This document shows, piece after piece, positions 14,432 to 26,334 of a stretch of DNA of 64,000 nt. The stretch is from positions 14,047,628-14,111,627 of the forward strand of contig OX463783.1 of NCBI GenBank assembly GCA_949825025.1, in the 5' to 3' direction. The notes under the pieces are model-generated. The model ran no database searches, was not told where the DNA came from, and saw only the letters and a list, made by a program, of their open reading frames with translations. Position numbers and translations under genes: made by a program. Each line of letters starts with the position of its first letter. The stretch's first letter is position 1. The stretch comes from Siphlonurus alternatus. Its lineage: Eukaryota > Arthropoda > Insecta > Ephemeroptera > Siphlonuridae.

Positions 14432-15490
14432 ACACATCATCATAGGAACAAGATCCGATATAAATACCCGCCAATATTGAGGCTAACCTTCTCATATTAT
14501 GTGCAAGCTTTTTAAAGCAACAGACATTAGTCATAATCAAGTTGAGATTTTATATACAGCAAAAATTAAACTGACTTAATATGTTCTTGAAAAGATTTTG
14601 ACAATGAATATTTATAATACTTTTGGCTTCAGGGTATATTTTCAAAATTTATAATAAATATATATTTTTTTTTCTAGTTAGAGTTAACAATATGACAGAT
14701 TATTATTTTGTGTTAAGATTATGAAAGTTAATCTTGAAAAAGTACTATAGACAAAAGAAAAATCTCAAAATCTTGAAACTTTAGTATAATAAATTGTAAA
14801 ATTTAATACTAACATGTACACTTTGTTGCAATGAATGAATGCCATGAATATACGAAAAATTTATATTTAAAAAAGTGACGTCAAAATAAAACATGTCAGT
14901 TTTTTTTTTTTTTTTATTTCAGTAAATATTTACACAATATATTGTATTGTAAAGTACATCACATTTTTCACAATGTACTTGATAATTATTATGTTCATTA
15001 ATTCAGACTGGTTTTACATTTATTGCAAATTGTTAGTTTTAAAATTAAGTTAATTTTTCATTCATATCAATTTTTAAACTAGATGTTAAATTTTATTAAT
15101 TTAATCTATATGCCAAGTATGTTGCTTACAGATTTTTAATTATAATTAGCATCCAAATCAATGAGTAAGATATTTTGAACTTTATTTAATTAGCATTATC
15201 ATTGAAAAAGTGTCATAATAATTTTACATTGTTTTTTGTTTTTAATATTTATTTCACACAGTAAAACACAAAGACAGTACGACAGCATAAAATGCATAAA
15301 AATTGCATTGTTCAAAAATGAGGTAATTACAGATAGCTAATTATACACTATGTATTTAATTGCTTATTTTTTGTTATTTTACATTTTAACATCAAACATT
15401 GTTAGTGATTAAAGAAACCATGGAAACTCAAGAAATTGGATTCTAGTCTTATAAGAGATCACTTCAAACGCTGTGGCAACTGCAATCAGG

Positions 15491-15492
<2 letters not shown>
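14432..15492. other. AT-rich stretch, nothing recognised
   Basis: Contains a CRE octamer (14876-14883) next to a T run. ACCATGGAAACTCAAG near 15417 may be a trace of a minus-strand SINE core. No gene. Confidence 0.4.

Positions 15493-15529
<37 letters not shown>
15493..15529. repeat. Poly-A run (37 A)
   Basis: Uninterrupted A run. It may be the tail of a decayed retroposon, but no body could be recognised to its left. Confidence 0.9.
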
Positions 15530-15530
<1 letters not shown>

Positions 15531-16408
15531 AGAAATCATGATTAATTATGCTTGAATTACACAAAAACTACAAAATTTCACTTCCGTAATTATTTTCTTA
15601 ACAACTTTGACTTAAAGCATTTTAAAAACTTAATTATTTAGTAAATTTCATTGATCTAATCAATCTTGATCATTTGTAAGTAATCCATGGGAAAAGTATG
15701 TGATCCATGAACTAAAAGAAATTGTATATAAATGGTATACTGTTAATGGTAATAATAACTTAATTGAGTGAAGGCATATTTAATTTTGATAAATGAATTT
15801 TTTACAACTATCCTACAGGTGTGGTCATTTTTTTATATATATATTTTTTAAAGAGAGTTATATTTTTATTTTTAACTAATAGCAATAGATTGCTAGTATT
15901 AAAATGTATTTAAAGTCAAAGATATGATGGTATGAAAAGATAAATGATGTAAGATTGAATTACTCTATCACTTTTGACAGATTTAAACTTTCATATAAAA
16001 CTTAGTAATCTTTAAAGATTGTAATTATTACCAATGAAAAATATAACTATAAAGCTAAAAGAGTTAGAAAAAAAATATTATGAAAAATGAATATAAAAAA
16101 AAATTATAGTTATCTTAACCTGAAATCATAATCTCATTTTAGAGCAATTTTTCATACATATATTTTATATAAAACATGACGAATTCAATTATATATTAAA
16201 TTTTAAAACATTAGCCTAATATGGCCTTTAAAAGAAGGGAGATAATTTATTCTAATAAAATCACGGTATTAATCCTGGCCATAGCTCTAAAACTGGTACA
16301 GTTCAACGAGTTTACTTCGAAAAGGAAGTGCAAGATTTTTTTTTTGTCTGGTGTCCTACTATTTATTATAAAATAAAATATAATATAATATATTATATTA
16401 TAAAATAG
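15530..16408. other. AT-rich stretch, nothing recognised
   Basis: 16230-16340 is a little more balanced and may be the decayed 5' part of the SINE that follows. The rest is poly-A/T. Confidence 0.4.
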
Positions 16409-16487
16409 CGTCCATCCTGACTGAAGTTTTCACGCTTCCCTCAGTCGCAGGCAAATATCAGAAAAGATTGCAAGGCCATGACCGCCC
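16409..16487 (+). mobile_element. SINE core fragment
   Basis: CGTCCATCCTGACTGAAGTT, then TTCCCTCAGTCGCAGG and ATTGCAAGGCCATGAC, match the core and 3' part of the SINE at 20376-20612. The head is not recognisable. Confidence 0.65.
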
Positions 16488-17258
16488 CCGTTCCCGATGA
16501 GCCCACTAAATGCTCACGTTAAGGTTTCGGAAGGTTCGGAGTTTTAAAACTTAGTGAGTAATTAGTAAGTAGAAGTACTAGAAGTACCCAATTGTGGTTT
16601 GATAAAAAAAATAGCTAAATAATTATAAAGTTATGCGGCATATAAAATCTTTAAAATTATTAATACTTGGCAATTACTAATCGTTCTACTTTAATATCGT
16701 CAATATTTTGAGTTTCATGCAAAACATAACTTTATTAAAAAATGAAGTCAAGTTTAAATATTATGTTACTTGTGAATCCTATTATAGAATTATAATTTAT
16801 AATGCTATATTATGGTCAATATAGGTGTTTTACTGTATTATATGATAGTGTCTGTGAGTTAGTTAAATATGACCCTTATTAATTTAAGATAAAAAGTTCA
16901 TTCAAATTTAAATAATTTTCAATTCCATAATATGCTATAGTCAAAATCATTATTAAAGCAATACATTTTGTCGAGATTTCAGAAAATTGAATATTATACT
17001 TATTCATGTTTATACATACAAAAAATTGGTTAATCTTTTCATCCATAAACGTTGACACCAATAAAAAACACTTAATTAATTATATTTAATCCTTTGAATT
17101 ATTTTTTTATCAAACTACTATTGGGTACTTTTTTCAAAAATGGAGTATTCAATAGGATAAAGTCAATTTCTAGACGGCTGATCGCTAATATTGTCCCTGA
17201 TATAATAATTATTATATATATTATATGAATTTTAGCCCTAATTAAATGTTTAATAGTA
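16488..17258. other. AT-rich stretch, nothing recognised
   Basis: Nothing supported. The minus-strand frame of about 60 codons at 16879-17061 is AT-rich and unsupported. Confidence 0.5.
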
Positions 17259-17266
17259 GAAACGAG

Positions 17267-17401
17267 CAGGCGTAGATCCAGGGGGGGGGGGGGCGAAATT
17301 TTGGATTTAACATGGGCAATATAGGCACTTCCCCCACTCCATTTTTTTTTTTTTTTAACATTGGCCTTGCCCTCCGAATTTTTTTCCTGGATCCGCGCCT
17401 G
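17267..17401. mobile_element. hAT-type MITE with 8-bp target duplication
   Basis: 135 bp. The left end CAGGCGTAGATCCAGG and the right end CCTGGATCCGCGCCTG are inverted copies with two mismatches. Directly outside both ends is the identical 8-mer GAAACGAG (17259-17266 and 17402-17409). Eight-base duplications with ends starting CAG are the hallmark of hAT transposons. A 13-G run sits just inside the left end. No transposase, so non-autonomous. The perfect duplication suggests a rather recent insertion. Confidence 0.88.
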
Positions 17402-17409
17402 GAAACGAG

Positions 17410-18689
17410 AGCTTGATTTAACATTAAAAATTAATTCTTAGCATTGCATTAATAATTCTTCATTCTCATAAAATTTCAATTTTATACATCAAATTCTATT
17501 CTATAGTAAAAATTAAAACAAAATCCAAATTATTATATATTTTATTAAAACGTACCTTACATGTGTAATTAAAAAAATAAAAACTAACACAAAAATTATT
17601 AATACCACACCTAAATATAAAAAAGCATTGTGAAAAATTTGAAAATCGTGACCATATTTTTACACTAACGCAGATATGTATTTTTTTAAAGGTACAACAT
17701 TAAGAGAGGTTAGCCGGTACACCACCCTTGGGATATAAGTATATGTCTCAGCACAGAATTAAAAACAAATTTATAATAATAAAAATATTATTTATAAAAA
17801 ATTAAAACATATACTAAAATAGACATTTCTAATATTTTAACATGTCACAAATAATTTTGAAGTTATCTTTATTATAATAACTAACATTTTAAAATATTTT
17901 TGATAACTTATTATTATTTTGTTTATTAAAATGATAAATTACTTTTGAATACTGATATTATATGTTCATATATATTCTTTTAGAATATATTAAATTTGGC
18001 GTACGTGCTTCTAACTCTTAAGTAATTAATTTTTAACATACTAATAATTACTTAACCTTATCTCAATTATCTACGTGTACTGTTGCATTATTTTTTTACT
18101 TTTGCTCATTTATTTATTTAAATGCCTTTTTTATATTGAAATTTTAGTAATATTTAATAAATCATTCGTTTTCGAAAATAAATACACCTTTAGTTATATA
18201 AAAAAATGGAGAGATAATTATAATTGACCTAATTTATAATTATATTTTTTTTGACATATTTTTAAATTATAATTTATACAAAATTTTGGATGGTAATACA
18301 TTTTTAATTGAGTGGATTTAATAATATACATTTTTTTGCCATTAATTAATAAGCATATTTTTTTGAAATCATATTTCTTCAATATTTCTTTTTCAGTATA
18401 CAATATGCATATATGAATTTATCAAGGGAGGGGGTGCTATTTTATTATTTCGTACAACTGTTCTTTTGTTTGAAAAACTTGGACACGTCTATGCTGACAT
18501 ATACCTCCTATCCTCCATATCATTCTTTGCTTTTCTCTTTGAAAATTCAAATAAGATGTGAAAACTTACCCATAAACCAATACGATTCGGACATCTATTT
18601 GTCATTGATTGGTTTAGATTTAGATTCTTAATAATGAACATCAATCGCAGTACGTGACATATTTTTCAGTAGTGCTCAAATAATATTTG
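17410..18689. other. AT-rich stretch, nothing recognised
   Basis: Long A/T-only runs. The two frames of about 60-70 codons at 18218-18403 (minus) and 18413-18631 (plus) show no recognisable features. Confidence 0.5.
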
Positions 18690-18693
18690 TTAA

Positions 18694-19062
18694 GGTAAAG
18701 ATAATACAGATCAGCTGACCCAATGCTAAAAAAATCCCATTCATAAAAATTATGAAAACAATTTAAAATGTTCTCCTCTACATCCCCTATCAGTAGGTAA
18801 AATATCAGGTATACAAAAACGAGCTAGTTTTCGAGTTATTAATTTTTAAAGTTGACCAATTTAACATGGAAGTTCCATTTCTCCATGTTAAATTATATAG
18901 TCAACTTTAAAAATTAATAACTTGAAAACTAGCTCGTTTTTGTGTACCTGATATTTTACCTACTGATAGGGGATGTAGAGGAGAACATTTTAAATTGTTT
19001 TCATAATTTTTATGAATGGGATTTTTTTAGCATTGGGTCAGCTGATCTGTATTATCTCTACC
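18694..19062. mobile_element. TTAA-flanked hairpin C1 (369 bp, near perfect)
   Basis: TTAA lies on both sides (18690-18693, 19063-19066). The arms of about 175 bp run from GGTAAAGATAATACAGATCA inward through TCCTCTACATCCCCTATCAG and AACGAGCTAGTTTT, with only a handful of mismatches, around a short loop (about 18869-18879). TTAA duplication is the hallmark of piggyBac-like transposition, though the termini do not start with the usual CCC. Copy C2 (51803-52060) shares the interior; C3 (31027-31398) shares the ends and length. Transcription across it would give a long double-stranded RNA. Confidence 0.88.
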
Positions 19063-19218
19063 TTAATAGGATTGTTTATATTAAAAACATCATCAAAGTT
19101 TAGTGTATATATATATAAGTCATCCGGGCAAAACTCCTTTCAAGAGACCACAATCGATAAATAAAGGGGCACTTTAGCCCCACTTGATCCTAGATTTTTA
19201 TTTATTTTTTTTTAAATC

Positions 19219-19376
19219 GAGCACTAAATAAGGGGCTAAACTAGGGGCTATAAACGTGGCACTAAAAATGTGGACTAAATCGTACTTTGAAATGTTAAAT
19301 AGATACGTTAGCACAAATCTAGTCCACATTTTTAGTACCATGTTTAGCCTCTGGTTTAGTACCATATTTAGTACTC
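19219..19376. repeat. Hairpin P with repeated GGGGCTAAA-like motif
   Basis: A left arm of about 60 bp (GAGCACTAAATAAGGGGCTA onward, ending ATGTGGACTAAAT) pairs with the right arm (ATCTAGTCCACATTTTTAGT to TTTAGTACTC). Each arm holds three to four loose repeats of a RRTACTAAA/GGGGCTAAA unit. A small GGGGC/GCCCC hairpin lies just outside at 19166-19181. No duplication of the target is clear. Confidence 0.6.
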
Positions 19377-20375
19377 AGGATTTAACGCAAGATAAAAAAA
19401 TGTTGTGTGCTTTATGAAGACACACCTTAGCTAAGATACTTTTACACCTGTTGATGAAATTGTTCTAAACATGAGCTTATGAAATTTCTCTGATTCATAT
19501 TTTAAGAACATACAAAAATTCTTATAAAAGTACGTAATCCTTATAAAAACAAAATTAATTAAAAAAATTCTTAGAACGGAAGAAATTAATATGATGACGC
19601 GTATTAAAATATTGTAAATAATCAGACCAAAAACTTTCTATACTATTAAAATCTATGCTTTGCTATCATGGAGTTCTTACTATATTATATAGTAATTAAG
19701 AAATTTTATTTAATAATATACCACTAATAAACTATAAAAAAATAATCAGAATTTATTATACTTCAATATATTTATAATATATCTCATATAGTATAACAAA
19801 GATTATTTTTTTTTCGAAAGTAAATTTTCCAGTATAACCTTTATGTTTAATTAGTTTTTTTTTTGTTCATCGTGTAGTTCGCACGCTGATGTATTTTCTG
19901 TATGAGGTTGAAAATTAAACTCTATGGTCAATGTGGGTGGTGTAGATGGTGATAATTATAGGCTATACATATAAGCTTAAGCCCATTATTATTATTAACA
20001 TGGTTCCCTTTAAAATTGACGTAAGAATATGATGTTGTTTTTTTCTTTTGTATTTTTTTTAAATACATAAACATTATAGACTGTATATATATAGTAGTAT
20101 ATTGTAAAATTAATTGAAAATACTGAATTAAAACAATATTTTAATAAAAATTGAATCATTATTATATCTGACCCGGAAATTTATATTATATAAAAAAATG
20201 ATTGTATGGTTATTGGAAATTCTTGTGACGTCATTGACGATGATGAGATCATGAATTTGATCTTTTATACAAAGAATTTTTGCGTGCGTTAATTGTAGTT
20301 ATTTATTTTAAATTTCGTCATACAATGCACAGGAAAATTATTGAATTTTCAACAACAAAGCAAGGATGTGATGAC
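19377..20375. other. AT-rich stretch, nothing recognised
   Basis: A CRE octamer lies at 20226-20233. Otherwise only AT-rich sequence. Confidence 0.45.
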
Positions 20376-20612
20376 AAGTCAAGCAACGCCGTTGTTGCAG
20401 GGGTGACCATTTTCAACAAAAATAACATTTCTCGCACCCAGAGAGGTAAATCGTTGCGCTTTTCATTACGATTGGCTTTTGACCATTTTAATTCCTTCGG
20501 TTCATCCTTCGGTTCGTATTAAAAAAAAAACTGTGGTGTCCATCCTGACTGAGGTTTCCATGTTTCCCTCAGTCACAAATAACTGTCAGGATTAATTGCA
20601 AGGCCATGGCTT
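20376..20612 (+). mobile_element. 5S-rRNA-headed SINE (SINE3-like)
   Basis: The head AAGTCAAGCAACG (20376-20388) and GGGTGACC (20401-20408) match the internal promoter region of animal 5S rRNA, with about 11 bases missing between them. A shared ATTTTCAACAAAAAT segment follows, also present at 46706, then CATCCTGACTGAGGTTTCCA with CCCTCAGTCAC, the same core as in the tRNA-headed SINEs. The frame of about 80 codons here is a shadow of the SINE. Confidence 0.7.
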
Positions 20613-20904
20613 ACCGCGTTTCGTAGTTTACTTTAAAAAAATAACCTTTTTCTTGAAAATAAGACAACGTTTTGTGGTTAATAAATTGTAAAAATGCAGT
20701 TCTGTTACTTTTTTTTTTAAATTTATTATTTCAGAAATTATTTTAGAATGTATTTTTAGCAAAGATTACCCTCTGAGGTCACAATTACGGAATAATAAAA
20801 ATTATTTTACATAATTGACAGTTTCAATGTCTTTAACGCCTCCTAAAAAAGGGGCTACTTTACGGCTTAGCAATACCACCCAGAATTTTACTTTTTATGA
20901 CTTA

Positions 20905-21030
20905 AAAAACTGTGTGAACCTCATTTAAGATGGTCAGTATTGATTAAAACATCCATTAATCACCTCACAAATGTACCACTTGTAAGCTACCAACATTTAA
21001 GTGGTGCCTCAAATAGAATTAGGTCCAGCA
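20905..21030 (-). mobile_element. Degenerate SINE
   Basis: AACCTCATTTAAGATGGTCA followed by ATTGATTAAAACATCCATTA, ATCACCTCACAAATG, ACCACTTG and GGTGCCTC keeps the order of the minus-strand SINE at 26335-26580 (AACCTCAGTGAGGATGGTCG, ATCACCTCCCGGATGCA, GCCACTTG) with many changes. Confidence 0.55.
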
Positions 21031-21505
21031 AGTTTGAATATTCATGACGTCATAATAACATTCCATGATTCAGACTATAGTATATTCTTGTGAATGGATC
21101 ATTGAGCTTGTCTGGTTCATCATCAGTAAGAGAAATCTGATCTGCTGTCATTTGCCTGTCACTTGCTATTCGCACCTCCTAGCAAGTAAACAGCATGCAT
21201 TGTCATAAGAAGAACAACAATAACTTCATGCGATAAAAAAAAAGTGTTTCTTAACTTCTTAGAAAATTCATTAACCACACATACAGAATGCATTGTTAAA
21301 TATTGTACGTCAATAAAATATGTCAAATAATATTTATTACTATATTGGTATAGTAAATCATTTCATGTGGAATATATTATAATATATGATTGTTTTTGAA
21401 AGTAACTTTTATTGTTTTAACTAAGCAATATGACATAAGGTGAGAAAAAAAATGTATGACCCTTAGCTATGAAAAAGTTTCAACACCAGTATATTAATTA
21501 CATAC
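21031..21505. other. AT-rich stretch, nothing recognised
   Basis: A CRE octamer at 21045-21052 lies directly right of the degenerate SINE. 21100-21200 is slightly more balanced in composition. No gene. Confidence 0.4.
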
Positions 21506-21509
21506 TTAA

Positions 21510-21651
21510 GCTGGTATTACACGATACAATTTTTCTAACGATTGCATATAATTTTTCCTTACAAGAAAACTTAAATGTCATTTGTTTGTATGGAGATGAA
21601 ATTTTCTTGTAAGGAAAATTGTTATGCAAAATTTTATCGTGTAATACCAGT
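21510..21651. mobile_element. TTAA-flanked hairpin G1 (142 bp)
   Basis: TTAA stands on both sides (21506-21509, 21652-21655). The arms run from GCTGGTATTACACGATACAA inward to CTTACAAGAAAA and back. The centre is TTTGTTTGTATGGAGATGA, kept in G2 (60791) and G3 (63895). Three copies with the same ends and TTAA make the family definition solid. Confidence 0.88.
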
Positions 21652-21655
21652 TTAA

Positions 21656-22439
21656 ACTTAAATACTGGCTCTAATTGTAAGAACATTTTTTGTATTTTAA
21701 TTGACTTTTTTTTCAGTACAGAATTTGTACTTACTTTAATTATTTTTTTTTTGCCGTATTTGTAAATTTTTGCGAAAAGAGCAATAATATTTTATTATTA
21801 GAATGCATTTGTGACATAATACGTATAAATATATATTGTTATTATATTAATTGGTCTAAATTCCATTTAAGGAATGGAGTATTTTAATTAAGGTTACTTT
21901 AAATTAGATTAAATTAATGAAGCGTATCATTGCAGCTCTCTAAACCTCACGTGTCTTGCAAGGTAAATAAATAAACAGGTTAAAAAATTTAGACAAATTT
22001 GTATAACTTGCAACTTGTTCTTGAATTATTTTTTATTGATACATGCTTTATTAATTGATATTTATTTATTGTTTACTTTTTATTGATAGATTTGACTGCT
22101 GGATACAGTAAATGCAATAACCATCTAAGTATATGACACGAATTTATATACAAAATATATAATAATTATTAATTCGAAAACGGTGATAGTTTTTGTATTA
22201 GTATAAAATAAATTAGAAAAAGACTCTCTAGTAGATGAAAAGGCCATAAAACCACAGTATACGTATGCCGACATACTGTAAAAAAAATGTGTTATTCTTA
22301 GCACTTTGTGAGTACTGTATTACATAAATTACATTATTTTAGTTTTGTGTCTGAATGAGATTAATTTATGCAATGCAAATGAAAGTTAAATTTAAAATTA
22401 ATTCGCATCGGTCGTATCTAAATTTTGTACAAAAATAAA
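21656..22439. other. AT-rich stretch, nothing recognised
   Basis: No feature supported. A small balanced patch lies around 21930-21965. Confidence 0.5.
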
Positions 22440-22616
22440 ATACATAATATTTGGATAGAAGAGATTATCGTTATGTATTATTATTAATATTTTTTAACCC
22501 TATATATAAAAGACGCTGTGACGTCATAGTCATGCATCGTCTTTCCCTATTGTTGTTTGTTAAAAATTTGAATAACTATGAGGTCAAAGCACAATTTCAA
22601 TTTGAAGGGTAAAAAA
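22440..22616. mobile_element. B-type foldback, partial
   Basis: The left arm keeps ATATTTGGATAGAAGAG and TTTTTTAACCC, then TGACGTCATAGTCATGCA (22519-22536). The right side keeps a mirrored ATAACTATGAGGTCA and GAAGGGTAAAAAA. The outer right arm is lost. The 18-base core is identical at 27317-27334. Confidence 0.6.
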
Positions 22617-23896
22617 ATACACATTAACTGGAGGTCCCGCGAAATAACATCATACAATAAAAAAATCAATTTAGATTTTTCTATTAGTTTAAAAGTAAAC
22701 AATAAGAAAATATGTTTATAATTTTCTTGAAAATATTGACATTTAATAAAATATATTAAAAGATATTAAAAAATATCTAATATCTATTAGATATCTATAT
22801 CTAATATCTAAATATCTATTCTAAATATCTAAAAGATATTTAGAATAGGCAAACTATTTATATGACCTTAAAAGAAAATATTTAGATGCCATAATATTGT
22901 AATTTTAATTATAACTCAAGCGGTAAAGATGTATGCTAATTAACACAGTGATGACAATATCTAACGTATATATTATTTATGTGTTGAAAGGATATATGCA
23001 AATTTTACTAATGATCATATACCTCATGCTAAATATGAATGTCTAATAGAACACGTCCATAGTATTTTTTTTTTCTTAATTTTGCTTTGAGCGTATTATA
23101 AAATATAATTTGAATATATAATTGGGACAAGTGTTAAAATTAATATTGAAATGAGTGATTGAGTAATTTTTTTATTAAATATGATGTGATATTAGTTATA
23201 GCAATTTTTAATAGTCAATTTTTTATAAAGCAATTCTAATTTCATTACGAACTAACCCGGTTATAGTTATGAAATACTCTAACTGTAAGTGCATGATGCA
23301 ATGCACACTTTTGAGACCACGATAAGAAATTTACCCTTGCCTTATTTGTTACAGCTGAAGCTCTAATTTTATAATACGGAAATATTTCAATTTTGGAGGA
23401 GATAAGAAAAGCACCCAGTCTATATATTACAGCCTTCTCAAAGTAATTTTAAATTTTCACACCCAACCAAAGCAGAGATTAATGGTTCTTTTTTTTTTCT
23501 TTTCTAAAAATATTGTTGGTCAAAAAGTCGCAGTCTCATCTTTTTATTAATAGTATTTTTTTGTTTTTTCCGGCTGTAATGCTTGCAATTACCATCTCTT
23601 AAACTGGGAATCTATGTTTTTTAATATTTTTATTGGCTCTTGTCTGATATGATTGATATTTAAATTATTTTATATTAGAGCTCTAAAGGGGGAAAAAGTA
23701 CAGCTTTAAAGTATAAAAACTGTCCCCAAAATATTAATTTCATCAGTTGAATATATGACAACGTTTACAAACAGAGCATGCATGGCTAAAAATAGAGTAC
23801 ACAGGTTAATTAATTTCTCATGGTATTTTATAAAATTCAATAAAGCCCTGTTGTTTTGGTATACCACCTTTCTTTTTGATACGATTTAGTCTAGAC
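22617..23896. other. AT-rich stretch with TATCTA palindromes
   Basis: 22750-22850 is a cluster of AGATAT/ATATCT units, including a perfect 13-bp hairpin (ATTCTAAATATCT and its complement around AAA, 22818-22846). The rest is featureless. Confidence 0.5.
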
Positions 23897-23924
23897 TCTC
23901 TCTCTCTCTCTCTCTCGGACGGAT

Positions 23925-24120
23925 CTTACCTGTATTCTACCTCACCTGGCTGCTATCTCGAGCTATTAGAAGATCGTTCCATCAAGCGGCGGTGCGTGTG
24001 TAGTTACCTGGCTGCTGCTTGGAGCCCTCCTCCTCCTCCTTCACGCAGTGTGTCACACGTAGCCTTGACTTCCGCATAGCACCCTGAGGAGCAGCACGCG
24101 TAGTGGAGCACACGTTTTAG
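23925..24120 (-). other. CpG-rich candidate first exon, minus strand
   Basis: About 200 bases of balanced, CpG-bearing sequence in a region otherwise poor in CpG. Read on the minus strand it carries three splice-donor consensus sites within 80 bases: CAG|GTAAC (break at 24008/24007), CAG|GTGAG (23946/23945) and CAG|GTAAG (23930/23929). The first follows an ATG-led frame (see next entry). A CT microsatellite at 23897-23916 lies just downstream, as is common in introns. No acceptor or second exon could be identified, and no TATA box is seen. A conserved noncoding element is the main alternative. Confidence 0.35.
23982..24077 (-). CDS. Short open frame in the candidate exon (31 codons)
   Basis: Begins ATGCGGAAG at 24077 and reads MRKSRLRVTHCVKEEEEGSK, then three further residues up to the first donor site at 24008, where a spliced message would leave the frame. 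Unspliced it stops at 23982. It is a basic start followed by four glutamates, with no domain that I recognise. Codon composition is unlike the surrounding AT-rich DNA. It might be the start of a longer protein or chance coding in a GC-richer patch. Confidence 0.2.
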   Translation of the reverse strand: MRKSRLRVTHCVKEEEEGSKQQPGNYTRTAA

Positions 24121-24174
24121 GAACTAACGTGCCCAGACACAATCATTAAAATGATGCAAAAAAAAAAATGGTAT

Positions 24175-24351
24175 GGTATTGCAAGTAGGATAAAGCGTCC
24201 CTTGTCCGCCGGAATAATGAGCTATCTGCCTTCTATGATCTTGTGTTAATGAGTTATATATTATATATATACATATATTGTACTGTATATATATATCAGG
24301 TGAGCGTTATAACAATGAGTTGTATGTTACACTTGTTTACAGCTCGTAATG
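24175..24351 (+). repeat. Dispersed repeat N, copy 1
   Basis: Shares with 50635-50810 (opposite orientation) the blocks CGTCCCTTGTCCGCCGGAAT, AATGAGCTATCTGCC, ATGATCT and CAGGTGAGCG, with ACAACGAG-like sequence after it. An AT-rich run (24250-24290) replaces part of the middle here. Palindromic traits in the other copy suggest a MITE, but no target duplication is evident. Confidence 0.6.
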
Positions 24352-24663
24352 AGATATTAGAATGTGAAAATTTTAGTGACTTAATCGAAAGAAGGGTACT
24401 GTGAATTTTTGTTTTCAGATTTTTCTGAGACCGGGAACTATTTTTAAAAAAAAAATTGAAAGTCTATTTTGATTACGTCACGGGCGGCACTCCTTAAGAA
24501 AAAGGATAGGGCAGTGCCGCCCGTGACGTCATAAAATAGATTTTCAATAATTTTTTAAAAATAGTTCCCGGTCTCAGAAAAATCTGAAAAAATTCACAGT
24601 ACCATATTTTTACTTTACCCCTTCATTCGATTAAGCCACTAAAATTTTCACATTCTAATATAT
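24352..24663. mobile_element. Foldback element A2
   Basis: Arms of about 135 bp: GATATTAGAATGTGAAAATT at the left and its inverted copy at the right, then AATCGAA, the shared inner arm (CAGATTTTTCTGAGACCGGG and onward) and a CRE half-site; the right arm has an intact octamer at 24524-24531. The loop holds CGGGCGGCAC and its mirror around TCCTTAAGAAAAAGG. The outermost 40 bases differ from A1 and A3 although the inner arm is the same. Confidence 0.85.
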
Positions 24664-26084
24664 CATTGTGCTCATCTAATATTATTAACCTAATATATAG
24701 CTTATTATTTCGGATGACGGATGATTAAATGTATAATAATTTTAATAATGCATAGACGATATGGGAGAGTAGATATTTAAATATTGGTAACTTTCTTGCC
24801 TTGCTTGTTCAAATAATGGACGTTGATATTGATATATAAGAGAACTGGATGAAAAGTAATTTTTCCACCTTGCACTCCAAAAAATATACATTTGTGGGGA
24901 GAGTTTTCTGCTAACTAGTAATCATTGATACGAGAGAGAATTTTAATGCAATGAAATCAATGCATGGAAAAAAATTATTGTTTTTGTTTTTGAACAAAAA
25001 AAAATAATAAAGCCTGTTTAATAGTTAATTACCATGCAATTTGGAATATTTTACATGCATTTTTCAAGGTGACATTTTTTTATATATATAAAAAAAATGT
25101 AAATGCACTTTCAGATTTCAGATTTCAGATTTTTTATTAAGTTCTGTGACATACATGTATGTTTAGAACAAGTCAAAATAAATACACAATAACACAATTA
25201 CATAAATTACATAAAAAAAATGTAATACAATCATACAAGTGCTTTCATTAGTGCTTATTTTAAAGAAATACAACATTTCTATAATTAGCTTGAAACTATT
25301 AAAAAATACTCGTTTTAAAATATGATTTTATTACATGAAAGTATAATAATGCTCTTTATCTTTTCGTCTTCAAATACTGTAAAAAATGTAATAAAAACTA
25401 TTCAAAACCACACCTTTAAAAAAAAAATTAGTTTATTTTTATATTTCTCGTCTTCTTTTCTAAGACTTTGATATATTATTTAAATAAAATATTCAAGTAA
25501 GCCACTGTGATATTTTTTATGGGGATCAACTTGTAAAGAAAGAAAAAATTATATGATATATTTTTCAAGCTCTACATTTTATGTCATATGTCACTGTATA
25601 CATATTCATGAAAATACCAAAATATTTTCTTCTTTTCTTTAAACCTCAAAGTCAAATAAAGGTCAATGTACTCGTCCTAATTAAGTAAAAATACATTTTT
25701 TTTTAAACCATTGAACTTGAATCTTAAAATGGTAAAGGTACTCTTCTTCGTTTAATTATACAAATAAAAATAATATTCTAAGAAGAGGTAATTTTTTTAA
25801 ATAGGTATAAATTTTTTTATAATATCGTACTCTACTTTTTATACTATAAGTTGATTTCTCTTTTTATGGTCATGTATTATTTTTTTTAAATATGATTTAA
25901 TTTTGTTAGTCTTAATAATTAGTCATATTATATAATTTAAGTAGCAAATTATAACTGTCTTTTTTAAACATTAAAACTGTATTTTGTTCTGTATTATTTC
26001 ATTCAAGTTTTTTTTTTTAATTTAAAATGAATGAATATTATTAAATGTATGGAAGAAAAATTATAATTTCAAATTTATAATTGT
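24664..26084. other. AT-rich stretch, nothing recognised
   Basis: A threefold tandem ATTTCAG run lies at about 25107-25130. Otherwise poly-A/T. Confidence 0.5.
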
Positions 26085-26260
26085 AACCTTACAATCATGC
26101 TGTCAAACGTTGTGACGTCATAGACCAACAAATATTTAACATGTCTCGTTTAGAAAAAGGCATTACAGCATTTTATAGTACGTTTGTAAAAGTCTTAAAT
26201 GGAATTTAAAAACATGAGGATGACAAATCAGAACTCGAGATCTTCAATCTCGACATGATA
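26085..26260. mobile_element. B-type foldback, relic
   Basis: Contains TTGTGACGTCATAG (CRE octamer at 26113-26120), AAATATTTAACATGTCT, ATTACAGCATTTTA and the outer arm piece AACTCGAGATCTTCAATCTC, which matches the outer right arm of the element at 27191-27670. The left outer arm is missing. Confidence 0.5.
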
Positions 26261-26334
26261 TGAAAATTTTATTTATTATTTTTTTTTTAGCTCTTTAACT
26301 GAACTCAAGTAGTAGGTACTGGCCACATTTAAGT

